A stretch of 64,000 nucleotides of DNA from JAJPKK01 sp963800215 (GCA_963800215.1 CAWCZY010000006.1:62001-126000), one strand, 5' to 3'. Shown: positions 42,849-51,965, counted from the first letter of the stretch. The notes: a model not told the origin generated them from the sequence alone. A program made the numbers and translations.

Positions 42849-43254
42849 TCAGCGGGGTCCTGTTGCGATCCGTAGCGGTCGCCTGATCGAGGTTAAAGGT
42901 CGTGATGCCTTGGTGCCCTTCAACGAAGCCTTGATTTCGCGAAGATGCTTACTCGTTGCGATCAGCGCCTCGGTCTCGATCGCGCGATATCGCTCGATCA
43001 GCCTTTTGCCAAGGGGAGCCAGAGTTGCCCCCTTTTTGGCACCGCCCAACTAAATCTCGATCACCGGGTCGCCAAAGCAATTGTTGATGTCGTGCGCCAG
43101 CAGCCAAGCTCGCCGGTACGACATGCGCAGGCTCCGACCGGCCGCTGAGATCGATCCAGTCTTGTCTATGGCTTCTAGCAGCCGAAATCTTTCCAGCGCC
43201 TAAAGCGCGGCCGCTGCCAAACTCTACCCTCAACGTCAGCTTCGGCGCTTCCAT
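42849..43254 (-). pseudogene. ModE-like molybdate-responsive regulator, disrupted
   Basis: The N-terminal winged-helix domain of ModE-type proteins can be rebuilt from two frames: KLTLRVEFGSGRALGAGKI, then (after one extra base near 43187) RLLEAIDKTGSISAAGRS and MSYRRAWLLAHDINNCFGDP, then VIEI, an in-frame TAG at 43050-43052, and GGAKKGATLAPLGKRLIERY. The nonsense codon within the conserved ISVGGAKKGG region is a substitution, not only an indel, so the gene seems genuinely inactive. About 135 codons, no molybdate-binding TOBE domain. Such single-domain ModE proteins usually regulate molybdate or tungstate uptake, matching tupA and tupB nearby. Confidence 0.85.
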
Positions 43255-43346
43255 GATCGCAGACCCGCGGCAAACCAAAATGACAGAGCATTTCCGCCAC
43301 CGATCGAATCGGAATGGGGAGTTATGCAGTCTGGACCTTAGCCGGG

Positions 43347-43889
43347 TTAATGATGATGGGGCACAGAGGCCGGGCCGTCATAGCCCCGGAGTTGCTGGTG
43401 GAGAACAATCTGGTCCGGGTGCAGCAAAGCGCGTGTCTCCAGATGCGCCATCAAATGTACCGAGCGCAAACGACCATTCACCTCGCCGATGGCGGCTATC
43501 TCCATTGCGAGATTGGCGGGCGTGATCTCACGACTTGCGAAAAATTGGTCGAGCCTCCGTTCGTGCGCAATCAGCTCGTCGCCAAGTGGCTTTGCAGCCG
43601 CGCTCATGCGGTCGTAAATCGCCGTTACCTGATCAAGCTGATCCTTCGTAAGCCCGAGCTGCTTCGCGAGAGTGACCACATGGGCGGGGCCAGGATAGCC
43701 GTTGAGCTCCGCCGCTTTGGCCATACCCATGCCCTCGCCCTTGCGCAGAGCCGCGATGTCATCGTTTGAGAGAGCCTTAATCTGACGGCCCTGTTGTCCG
43801 GTATATGGAGTGGCAGGGGTCTCGGCCGCGAGCACCGGAAGAGCGAGGACGCAGGTGGCAAGAATTGCTGCGATGGTTCGAGAACGCAT
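43347..43889 (-). CDS. Spy/CpxP-like periplasmic protein (LTXXQ motif family)
   Basis: 180 residues with a Sec signal peptide (SRTIAAILATCVLALPVLAA, cleavage near LAA-ET at about 22). The mature helical protein has LGLTKDQLDQVTAIYDRMSA, an LTxxQ-type repeat, followed by a helical hairpin and the HLETRALLHPDQIVLHQQLR segment, typical of Spy/CpxP/ZraP-like periplasmic chaperones and metal sensors. His-rich C-terminus (SVPHHH) suggests metal affinity. Intact and divergent from tupB (49 bp between starts). It may protect against metal or envelope stress. Function by family only. Confidence 0.82.
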   Translation of the reverse strand: MRSRTIAAILATCVLALPVLAAETPATPYTGQQGRQIKALSNDDIAALRKGEGMGMAKAAELNGYPGPAHVVTLAKQLGLTKDQLDQVTAIYDRMSAAAKPLGDELIAHERRLDQFFASREITPANLAMEIAAIGEVNGRLRSVHLMAHLETRALLHPDQIVLHQQLRGYDGPASVPHHH

Positions 43890-43938
43890 AAAAAGTTACC
43901 TCCAAGATGCGACAATCACTATGAGGATATAGGCCCGA

Positions 43939-44643
43939 ATGCACGATTTCGTCCAAGCCTTTATCGCCGCCTTCGCTTTGATTGGCAGTTTCGATCCGGA
44001 GATCGTCGGGATCGTCGCGCTGTCCCTGCGCGTCAGTCTGTCGGCCAGTGTGATCGCCATGGTGATCGGCGCGCCCTTGGGCGGCGCGCTCGCTGTTGGC
44101 CAGTTTCGTGGGCGCCAACCGGTCATCGTGCTTGCCAACGCACTACTTGGCTTGCCCCCGGTCGTGGTCGGGCTTGTCATCTATCTCGCCCTGTCGCGCT
44201 CAGGACCGCTCGGCTTCACCGGCCTTCTGTTTACGCCCGCCGCCATGATCATAGCGCAGACGGTCCTCGCCATCCCCATCGTGGTCGCGCTCGTTCATCG
44301 GCCCGTTGCCGTGCTGTGGTCAGAATACGGCGACCTGATGCGGATTGACGGCCTTTCGAAAAGCCGTAGCATCCTTGCGCTATTCGCGATTGGTCGCGCT
44401 TCCCTGCTGACCGCCTTTCTTGCCGCTTTCGGTCGCGCTATCGCCGAAGTTGGTGCAATCCTGATCGTGGGCGGCAATATCCGAGGCTTTACCCGTACCA
44501 TGACCACCACCATCGCCTTGGAGACCAGCAAGGGAGACCTACCCCTCGCGCTCGGTCTCGGGCTGATCCTCATCCTGCTCAGCGTCAGCGTGAGCGCGAC
44601 TGCATTCCTGCTGGCGGAATGGGCGGGGCGAAGCCGAGATTAG
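43939..44643 (+). CDS. tupB: Tungstate/molybdate ABC transporter permease
   Basis: 234-residue inner-membrane permease with about five to six helices. It matches TupB: GIVALSLRVSLSASVIAMVI at the N-terminus and LLGLPPVVVGLVIYLALSRS with the conserved LPPVVVGL. The ABC EAA-like loop is DLMRIDGLSKSRSILALFAI, followed by AFGRAIAEVGAILIVGGNIR. Imports tungstate or molybdate together with TupA and an ATPase. The ATPase gene (tupC) is not found here, and tupA is encoded convergently with a frame break. Unless the ATPase is elsewhere the system is not functional. Confidence 0.9.
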   Translation: MHDFVQAFIAAFALIGSFDPEIVGIVALSLRVSLSASVIAMVIGAPLGGALAVGQFRGRQPVIVLANALLGLPPVVVGLVIYLALSRSGPLGFTGLLFTPAAMIIAQTVLAIPIVVALVHRPVAVLWSEYGDLMRIDGLSKSRSILALFAIGRASLLTAFLAAFGRAIAEVGAILIVGGNIRGFTRTMTTTIALETSKGDLPLALGLGLILILLSVSVSATAFLLAEWAGRSRD

Positions 44644-44663
44644 GCGGACGCCGAACGACCGGC

Positions 44664-45492
44664 TCAGTGCTTTGAGGCCTCGGCATTGGGAAAGAACAGT
44701 TGCTGCCCGCCAATCTTGTATTCGGCGATCGTCCTTTGCCCATTCGTCGAGATGAGCCAATCGACGAAGACCTGCCCGTCGGTCACATTTACCTTTGGGT
44801 ATTTTGCAGGATTGACCAGCATGATGCCGTATTGGTTGAACAGCCTGCGGTCCCCCTCCACCAGGATCGCAAGGGTGCCGCGATTGCGGAAAGAGAGCCA
44901 AGTGCCACGGTCCGCGAGCAGATAGGCGTCCGTGGAGGCCGCAATGTTTAACGCTGGCCCCATGCCCTGACCGATTTCTCGATACCATGAGTTCCTGTGC
45001 GACATTGATCGAGATGCCGGCGTCCATCCAATAGCGAAGCTCGGCTTCGTTCGTCCCCGACCGGTCGCCACGCGAGACGAACGGTGCGCTGGATGCTGCG
45101 ATCTTGCGGAATGCCTCGATTACGCTCTTGCCGCCAGCGATATGTGCCGGATCGGCCAGCGGTCCGATGACGACGAAATCGTTGTACATCACGTCGAAGC
45201 GCCTCACCCCGAAGCCCTCAGCCATGAATTTGTCTTCCGCCGGCCTGTCGTGCACGAACACCACGTCGGCGTCGCCCCGCCTTCCGATGTCGAGTGCCTG
45301 TCCGGTGCCGACGGCTACTACTTTCACCTGAATGCCGGTCTTCGCGGAAAAGCGCGGCAGCAGGAAACCGAACAGGCCTGACTGTTCGGTTGATGTGGTC
45401 GAGGCAACAATGATCGAGCGGTCCTGCGCGAAGGCGGTGCCATGGATCGCCAATCCGAAAATCGCCGCGAGCGCGAACAATCGATGTTTCAT
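44664..45492 (-). pseudogene. tupA: Tungstate-binding periplasmic protein, one frame break
   Basis: About 275 codons in two frames. The 5' part (45492 to about 44990) has a Sec signal peptide (HRLFALAAIFGLAIHGTAFA) and the TupA opening IIVASTTSTEQSGLFGFLLP, VVAVGTGQALDIGRRGDADV, and FVSRGDRSGTNEAELRYWM. The 3' part resumes with WYREIGQGMGPALNIAASTD and AYLLADRGTWLSF through GQQLFFPNAEASKH. One extra base near 44985-44995 joins them. The TSTEQSG and GDRSGTNEAE segments are the oxyanion-binding hallmarks. Whether the break is real decay or a sequence error is undecided; the neighbouring ModE-like gene is truly broken. Convergent with tupB. Confidence 0.85.
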
Positions 45493-45911
45493 GTCGAATA
45501 CTCTACATTCCGTCAGAGGAAATTTCTTGCCTCTTTTGCCGACGGCGGCTTATGTGCAGGTTTTCGGACGCCGGAATGCCGAGACCATCCACGCGCTCTG
45601 GCGGCCGGCGTCGGAAAAGCGCCAAGGCACGAAATCGCGGTGGGTGGGGCGCTGGCGGTGCTGCGGGCTCTATGGGGAATTGAGCGGGGCGTCGGGCTCA
45701 AAGAGAATGACGCGAAGCGGTCGAGCCGATGGCTTTGGCCCGAGGCGTGGGTGTCCTTGCAGGGCTGAACGAACGGACCGGGCGTTTGTTGACCAGAATG
45801 GCGGTGGCGATGCGGGCCAATTTGACGGGCCGACGCAAGCGGGGGCGATGCCGGCCGAGATCCGGCGCGAATGGCTGGTGTCGCTTCGGTGGCGGATGGG
45901 CGGTGACGGCA
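45493..45911. other. 419-bp segment, probably non-coding tail of an IS91-type element
   Basis: Between the tupA start and the C-terminal remnant of the IS91 transposase there is no convincing gene. The part from about 45650 is GC-rich and continuous with the transposase remnant, so it may include the replication-origin end of the element. The exact end is not visible to me. Confidence 0.4.
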
Positions 45912-46267
45912 TCATGAGGTGTAGATCCTGATCGCTCCTGACGCCGGCGTGGGACGATGCTTGGGCTGGCAGCCGCGAGCGAAGGTCTCAATGATGAACA
46001 TGCGTCCGCCGCAGCAGGGGCACGGACGCGGCAGCATGCGCGCTTGGTCGGGCGCCGGAGTCTCGGGTGTGTCGGGCGGTAGGCGATGACCGTATGGGCG
46101 CAGCCCTCGCAGCGCGCCACATGACCGCCGAGCGCCGCTGTGCGGCAGCGCTCGATGGCCGACATCACCTTCATCTGGCCGAGGCTGACGCGGCCGACGT
46201 TGGCGCGCCGCCACGCCGCTCCGTGGCCGCGGAAGATATCCGCGACCTCCAGGGCCGGACGGGACAT
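45912..46267 (-). pseudogene. IS91 family transposase, internally deleted
   Basis: The N-terminal zinc-binding domain is present from 46267: MSRPALEVADIFRGHGAAWR, VGRVSLGQMKVMSAIERCRT, ALGGHVARCEGCAHTVIAY. The expected continuation NSCRNRHCPKC and the entire HUH catalytic domain are missing. In another frame the normal C-terminal end follows almost at once: PCPCCGGRMFIIETFARGCQ and PKHRPTPASGAIRIYTS, stop at 45912. So about 300 residues were lost by internal deletion, leaving about 110. The companion tyrosine recombinase starts upstream and ends 7 bp before this start. Confidence 0.85.
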
Positions 46268-46274
46268 GGCGCCG

Positions 46275-47195
46275 TTACGCCGGCGGCTGGTCTTTGCGGC
46301 CCTTCCTGGGCTTCTTGCGCGGCTGCGACAGCAGGTCGAGCGGGCTCTCGATGCCGGCGATCATGCCGGTCGCGACGCGCGTGTAGCGCGCCGTCGTATC
46401 TAATTTGTCGTGACCAAGCAGCGCCTGGATGATTCTGATATCGGTACCGCGATCGAGCAGATGAGTTGCAAAGCTGTGCCGAAGCGCGTGCAGCGTCACG
46501 GCCTTCTTGATTCCGGCCGCATCGGCCGCTTCATGGAACAGGCGGCTCAACTGGCGGGTGCTCATCGTCTTGCCGCGCTTGGTACCTGGAAACAGACAGC
46601 GTTCCTGCGGCGGCGTTCCGGCATCATGACGCGGTGGGCGCACCTTCCACCATTGGCGCAACAGGTCGAGCGTCTCGGGCGACAGCATGACGTTGCGGTC
46701 CTTGCGTCCCTTGGACTGCTCCACCCGAATGATCTTCTGTGCGCTGTCGATGTGCTTGACCTTGAGCCTGACCACCTCGCCGGCACGCAGGCCGCAGCCA
46801 TAGCCGAGGCTGAGCAGTACGCGCACCTTGAGGCTGCTGGCGACCGCGAGCAGGCGGCGCGTCTCGTCCTGGCTCATCACCAGAGGTATCTTCTGCGGCT
46901 CGCGGAGGTGATAAATCTCGGCCGCAAGGTCCGGCCGCCGCAGTGTTACGCGGAACAAGAACTTCACCCCGGTCATGATGCGGTTGCGATTGCAGATGCT
47001 CATGCCCGTCTCGGCCAAGTGCAGCTGGAAACGACGAACGTCATCCGGTCCGGCCGTATCGGGCGATCGCTTTAGAAATGCAGCGAAACGCCTGCAGCTG
47101 TAGATGTGACTTCGCTGCGAGTGTGCACCGAGTTTGCGCGCGTTCATGTCCTCGATCATGCGCTGGCGCAGCGGGGTGACGGCGTCCGTACTCAT
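46275..47195 (-). CDS. Tyrosine recombinase/integrase associated with IS91-type element
   Basis: 306 residues. The N-terminal SAM-like core-binding domain (RMIEDMNARKLGAHSQRSHI, YSCRRFAAFLKRSPD) is followed by the catalytic domain. Its active-site residues are Arg in GYGCGLRAGEVVRLKVKHID, Lys in EQSKGRKDRNVML, His-x-x-Arg in LHALRHSFATHLLDRG, His in ALLGHDKLDTTA and Tyr in ARYTRV. All key residues are intact. IS91-like elements in several Proteobacteria carry such a XerC/D-type gene directly before the transposase, matching the order here. Start at 47195 with CAGGAG upstream. It may still move or resolve related elements in trans. Confidence 0.92.
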   Translation of the reverse strand: MSTDAVTPLRQRMIEDMNARKLGAHSQRSHIYSCRRFAAFLKRSPDTAGPDDVRRFQLHLAETGMSICNRNRIMTGVKFLFRVTLRRPDLAAEIYHLREPQKIPLVMSQDETRRLLAVASSLKVRVLLSLGYGCGLRAGEVVRLKVKHIDSAQKIIRVEQSKGRKDRNVMLSPETLDLLRQWWKVRPPRHDAGTPPQERCLFPGTKRGKTMSTRQLSRLFHEAADAAGIKKAVTLHALRHSFATHLLDRGTDIRIIQALLGHDKLDTTARYTRVATGMIAGIESPLDLLSQPRKKPRKGRKDQPPA

Positions 47196-47868
47196 GGGAA
47201 ACTCCTGTCTTGGGTGAGGTCGAAACACCTCGATCCCCAAGACAGGCCACACCGGCCGCTATCGACGATCTCTCAGTTGGTTACTGCGCCTGCCGCAGGC
47301 CCCCCGCGCAGCGGGCTATCGCGCAGCGATTTAGTGCCTTGGCCCGAGGCAGGCGCCGTGACCGTCGCCCTGCACGGCTGCTATCGGAGCAAGTCCCGCC
47401 GCGCCGACCACGAAGCTTGGTGTTGATTGACCCCAATCGGACTCTGTGCCCGGGCACAACACGTCCGTTGCATCGATTGGCGTGGGATCGCGTGTCGCAT
47501 GACGCTCCTCCCGTCTTCTTCTCACGAATGCCCGTCAGCAAGAGCAAAGGTGAAATCGGCAATAAGGATGTCGCATTTAGGCAACAGCTCCAGTAAATGT
47601 GACGCATCCATCTTGTCCGTCGCCTCGCTTGGGGAATTCTCCACTAAAAACATCTAGCGTGGCGGACTCGCCTTGGACTGCGGGGAACATGCGTGTAGCG
47701 TTCTTTCGGGGACCGTGCCGCGGGGTTGGGGACAATGAAAGCCTTGCAGGCCACCTGCATCGTGGGTGCCATAACATTCAGCTGGGATCCATCAGGTTAG
47801 CGGAAACGAGCCTGGCGCGACCGTGCCGGACGCAATGCCGGAAGCGGCAGTGAGCGCCGAGACGCCCG
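47196..47868. other. 673-bp gene-free stretch with a hairpin at 47204-47246
   Basis: No supported gene. At 47204-47246 CCTGTCTTGGG pairs with CCCAAGACAGG (11 bp), and an inner AGGT/ACCT pair extends it. The palindrome overlaps the ribosome site of the leftward recombinase gene. It may be an end signature of the IS91-type element or a control hairpin. From about 47290 to 47870 I see nothing recognisable. Confidence 0.55.
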
Positions 47869-48768
47869 GTGCGCGTGCGCTCTCCGCCGCCGTACCCGGA
47901 AGCATCTGCCGGACCTGGAACAGCGCTTGGAGCAGAGCTTGGCTCGGTGCCTGGGCCGGTTTCCGGACCGTCGTTGAGGGGCAAAGCCGAAATCGGCGAC
48001 GATTCTATCGAAACAAAATCGGTGTACCCGGGCCACCATGACGCCGCCCAACCGGTGCCGACAACGCGCGATGCGTCGGACGAAGCCTCCAACCCGGCGC
48101 CGGTGACGCAGGATTTCCGGTATCTCACCTATTACGTCTGGTCCGAACTGCCGCCTGCCGAGAAGCCGGCGGATATCGTCTTAAGTTCACTCAAGGACAC
48201 CCCGGTCGGAACGCCGGTCGAGGAGATCAAGCGCGCCTCCGACGCTTTCGGTCTGGATTTCAATTTCATGAAAGCGGTTGCCAGGATCGAATCCGGTTTC
48301 GACCCCAGGCAGCGCACCGGGTCGTATATCGGGCTGTTCCAACTGAGCAAATACGAGTTCAACAAATTCGGCTCCGGGCAGATTCTCGATGCCCGCGACA
48401 ATGCCGTTGCGGCCGCCTACAAGGTCATTACCGAAGGCATTCTGTTCGAGTGGGTGACGCACAAGAAGCCGAGCTTGAGCGATCTTTACTTGATCCATCA
48501 ACAAGGCTGGGAAGGCGCCGCCGAGCACATCAGCCAACCGGATCGCATCGCCTGGAAATCCATGTGTGCCACCGGCGAAGGCGTGGAGAAAGGCGAAAAA
48601 TGGTGCAAACGCGCGATCTGGCGGAATACCCTTCCGGCCGTCAAACACGCGTGGAAATCGGTGGATAAGCTGACATCGGGGGCGTTCGTCGGAATGTGGC
48701 GCGAGCGGGTTGCTCAACTCTATTCGAAATACATGGCCATCGCTGCCGCCGAACGGGCGAACCAGTAA
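47869..48768 (+). CDS. Lytic transglycosylase (SLT domain) protein, uncertain N-terminus
   Basis: 299 residues from a GTG at 47869. The SLT-type catalytic domain lies at about 135-235: FMKAVARIESGFDPRQRTGS with the presumed catalytic Glu, YIGLFQLSKYEFNKFGSG, and YLIHQQGWEGAAEHI. It would cleave peptidoglycan glycan strands, making 1,6-anhydro ends. The first 100 residues are Pro/Ser-rich and contain no signal peptide, odd for an envelope enzyme. The real 5' end may have been lost at the module boundary or disrupted, because other frames upstream (from 47823) are also Pro/Ala-rich. It lies within the segment between the two ggt 3'-end repeats, near the right copy. Confidence 0.82.
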   Translation: MRVRSPPPYPEASAGPGTALGAELGSVPGPVSGPSLRGKAEIGDDSIETKSVYPGHHDAAQPVPTTRDASDEASNPAPVTQDFRYLTYYVWSELPPAEKPADIVLSSLKDTPVGTPVEEIKRASDAFGLDFNFMKAVARIESGFDPRQRTGSYIGLFQLSKYEFNKFGSGQILDARDNAVAAAYKVITEGILFEWVTHKKPSLSDLYLIHQQGWEGAAEHISQPDRIAWKSMCATGEGVEKGEKWCKRAIWRNTLPAVKHAWKSVDKLTSGAFVGMWRERVAQLYSKYMAIAAAERANQ

Positions 48769-48892
48769 ATTTCCGTTGAGTGGTTGGCAGGAGTTCGGCA
48801 CCGCGCAGGCCGAGCGGGATGTCTCCTCTTGGGGGGCGCACCTGCCGTGCCCCCGGTGGCGATGCCGTTCGTGGCATTCGCTAATGAGGGCT

Positions 48893-49010
48893 CGCCGCTC
48901 GGCGGCGGCCAGGCCATCGCCTTCGACCGGCGGCGCGGCGTGCTGGTCGGCGCGTCCGACCCGCGCAAGGACGGCTGCGCGATCGGGTATTGAGGGTTAA
49001 CGCTTCCTTA
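48893..49010 (+). pseudogene. Right copy of ggt 3' end (118-bp direct repeat)
   Basis: Encodes LGGGQAIAFDRRRGVLVGAS and DPRKDGCAIGY with a stop at 48991-48993, the same C-terminus as the intact ggt. The similarity continues 17 bp beyond the stop. Nothing upstream of 48893 resembles ggt. Seven mismatches in 118 bp separate it from 40646-40763. It is a leftover gene end, not expressed as a protein. The 160 bp from here to 49170 and the 124 bp before 48893 hold nothing else that I recognise. Confidence 0.9.
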
Positions 49011-49170
49011 TCGCGCCCGGCGCCGATGGCGACCCGCGCCGCCCGGTTGGACCCACCGGCCGCCCGTCGCGGCCGAAGCGCTCTCGCCGCCGCCGGGTTT
49101 TCTATTTGTTTAGTGTATTTGGTTACGTTCCCGCACGGATTTTCCGGGATTTCCCGACGCATCCATAGGA

Positions 49171-51019
49171 ATGGCCGTGGGCACCAGCGAACAGGAGTCG
49201 ATTGCGCCCGCCATCGCTCCTGCGCCGACGCAAGCCGTGCCGCCGGCCCCAATCGTGCCGATGCCGGTGCGGCCGGAGTCGAGCACGGACAGCGCGCCGG
49301 AGCCTTGCAAGGTCACCGATATTCTCGCCTCGATCGGGGAGGTCCCCTATGAGTGGAATATCGGCAGCGACGCCCTCGCGTGGGGGGCCAATGCGCGGCA
49401 CGTGCTCAAGGTCGCCGACGCCGCCGCGATTGCGACCAACACTGCCTTCGCCGGCCTGATGTGCCCCGGCAACGCCCAATCGCGCCGCGACGCGGTGCTG
49501 CTGTCCGGGCAGCACGATGCCGGCACCGGGATATCCTATCAGGTGCAGTATTCCATCCGCGCCGCCGGGGAGACGATCCCGATGTGGGTCGAGGACACCG
49601 GCCGCTGGTTCGCCGGTCCCGACGGCCGGCCCGCCCGCGCCCACGGCACGGTGCGCGTCATCACCGAACGCCGCGCCCGGGAAGAGCGGCTCTCCTATCT
49701 CTCCCGCTTCGACGATCTCACCGGGGAGATGAACCGCCGGCAGTTCACCGAGGTGCTCGCCGACACGCTGCAGGATGCGATCGGGTTGCGGACCTCGTTC
49801 ACCGTGCTGGTCGTCTCCATCGACGATCTCGCGCGCATCAACGAGGCCTACGGATTCATGCGTCGGAGACGAAGTGATCTCGGCGATCGTGCTGCGCTTG
49901 CGCGTGAGCATGCGCGGCCGCGACAGTCTCGGCCGGCTGTCCGGAAACAAGTTCGGGCTGATCCTGCGGGACTGCGGTCCGGACGACCTCATGGCCGCCG
50001 CCGAACGCCTGCTTCTCGCCGTGCGCGAAGAAGTCATCCTCACCAGGACCGGGCCGGTGGCGGTGACCGCCTCGATCGGCGGCATCATCGCGCCGCGTCA
50101 TGCCGACAGCGTCCACGACCTGCTGTCGCGGGTCCACGAGGCGCTCAATGCCGGAAAGATGCGGCGGCGCGGTACCCTGGAGGTGTTCCGCCCCGATGTC
50201 GAGCGTGAGGCGATGCGCCGGGAAAACATGCGCGCGAGCGATGCCATCGTCGGCGCCCTCAACGAACGCCGCATCATTCCCGCTTTCGAGCCGGTCGCCG
50301 AGGCGGTGTCGCGCCGGCCGGCGTTCCACGAATGCCTGATGCGGATCGGCCGGCCCGACGGATCCCTGATCGCCGCCACCGACATCATGCCGATCGCGGA
50401 GCGTCTCGGTCTCGTCCGCCTCATCGACCACCGGATGCTGGAACTCGTCATCGCCGAGCTCGTCGAGGTGCCGGACCTGCGGCTGAGCGTCAACGTGTCG
50501 CCGGCTTCGACCATCGACGGCACCTGGTGGAATGCGCTGGCGGCCTCGCTCGCGGGCAAACCGGATCTCGCGCCGCGGGTCACCATCGAGCTCACCGAAA
50601 GCGCCGCGATCCAGAATCTCGACGAAACCCGTTCCTTCGTCGCCCGCGCGAAGGATATCGGCTGCCGGATCGCGATCGACGATTTCGGCACCGGCTGCAC
50701 GTCGTTTCGCAACATGCGCAAGCTCGGGGTCGATCTCGTGAAGATCGACGGCGGCTTCGTGAAAAACCTGGCGCGGTCGCAGGACGACCAGGCCTTCGTG
50801 CGGATGCTGATCGGGCTCGCCAAGCAGCTCGGCCTGAAGACGGTGGCGGAATGGGTGCAGGACGAAGCCTGCGCCGCGCTCCTGACGGATTGGGGCTGCG
50901 ACTATCTGCAGGGCGCGCTGATCGGCACGGCGACCATCCGACGTTCCTGGGCAAGCCCGGCGGCGCCCACCCGCGAGGCCGCCGGCGATAGTGTCGTGAC
51001 CGCCATACCGCCGCGATAG
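49171..51019 (+). CDS. PAS-GGDEF-EAL protein, degenerate cyclase and likely c-di-GMP phosphodiesterase (one frame break)
   Basis: About 615 residues after removing one extra base near 49862 (INEAYGF then VGDEVISAIVLRLRV). A Pro-rich N-terminus is followed by a PAS-like domain (ILASIGEVPYEWNIGSDALA to TVRVITERRAREERL). The GGDEF domain (YLSRFDDLTGEMNRRQF) has active-site loop SGNKF instead of GGDEF, so it should be inactive as a cyclase. The EAL domain has ECLMR in place of EALLR, but keeps the later motifs SVNVSP, IELTES, IDDFGTG, KIDGGFVKN and TVAEWVQDE, consistent with phosphodiesterase activity. No membrane segment. It lies just past the right ggt-end repeat, convergent with phaR. Confidence 0.87.
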
Positions 51020-51022
51020 CGC

Positions 51023-51607
51023 CTACGACGACGTCTTGGTGTCGCTCAGCTTCTCGATCCGCTTCTGCATCTCGTCGAGCTGGCGCTTGAGATCGTCGAT
51101 CTCCCCGCCCGAGGCCGGCGTCGTCTTCTCGGCTTCGGCATTCTGCGCCTCGCGCCGCGCGAACGGCATGAACATCGCAAAGGCGCGCTCGAACATCTGC
51201 ATGTTCCTGCGCACCTGGTCTTCGAGCGGGGCGAACGGACCGGCGCCGAAGGCGTGGCTCAACTGGTGGCGGAATTTTTCCTGCTCGCGGGTCAGCGACT
51301 CGATCGACACTTCGAGGTACCTCGGAACCAGCATCTGCATGCTGTCGCCGTAGAAGCGGATGAGCTGGCGCAGGAACGTGATGGGCAACAGGTTCTGCCC
51401 GCCCTTGTTCTCCTGCTCGAAGATGATCTGGGTCAGCACCGAGCGGGTGATGTCCTCGCCGGTCTTGGCATCGTAAACGATGAAATCCTCGCCGTTCTTG
51501 ACCATTCCGGCGAGGTCTTCAAGCGTCACATAGGTGCTCGTCCCGGTGTTGTAGAGCCGCCGGTTGGCGTATTTCTTGATGACGACCGGTTCTTCGGACT
51601 TGGCCAT
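51023..51607 (-). CDS. phaR: Polyhydroxyalkanoate synthesis repressor PhaR
   Basis: 194 residues. The N-terminal PHB/PHA-accumulation DNA-binding domain reads VVIKKYANRRLYNTGTSTYV followed by TLEDLAGMVKNGEDFIVYDA (residues 8-47). The central PHB_acc region contains LPITFLRQLIRFYGDSMQML. The C-terminal GGEIDDLKRQLDEMQKRIEK is a coiled coil. PhaR binds PHB and represses phasin and biosynthesis genes. It is divergent from phaA (51966), as in many Rhizobiales. Start at 51607. Confidence 0.96.
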   Translation of the reverse strand: MAKSEEPVVIKKYANRRLYNTGTSTYVTLEDLAGMVKNGEDFIVYDAKTGEDITRSVLTQIIFEQENKGGQNLLPITFLRQLIRFYGDSMQMLVPRYLEVSIESLTREQEKFRHQLSHAFGAGPFAPLEDQVRRNMQMFERAFAMFMPFARREAQNAEAEKTTPASGGEIDDLKRQLDEMQKRIEKLSDTKTSS

Positions 51608-51965
51608 GGCTTGAATACTCGATAATTCGCCCCGAAACGCCTTTGCGCTTCATCCCTTTGTGAAAATATGCGTTTTTGCCATAGCAGGCCACTGTTTTGT
51701 GCAAACTTCCCGCCGAAGTGACTAATGAAGTCGCGACCGGCCCCTGGACGACCGGTTCCGGCGACTTGGTCATGGGCGCAAAATATGCGTTTTTGCCATG
51801 GCAGGCCACTGTTATCGGCGCCGCGACGGTCCAGCCCTGGCAGCTTCTCCATCCCTCCCCCACATTGACATGGCCGGGTGTGAGCGGGCATTGACCTTGG
51901 CGATCAACCCCGGCGCCGGGACGTGCAATCAACGCCGCAACCTGAGCCCAGAAGGAGTTTCCGTG

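Noticed and set aside
42849..43254. Treating the ModE-like break purely as a sequence error
   Set aside because: Besides the extra base there is an in-frame TAG in a conserved block, which a single indel does not explain.
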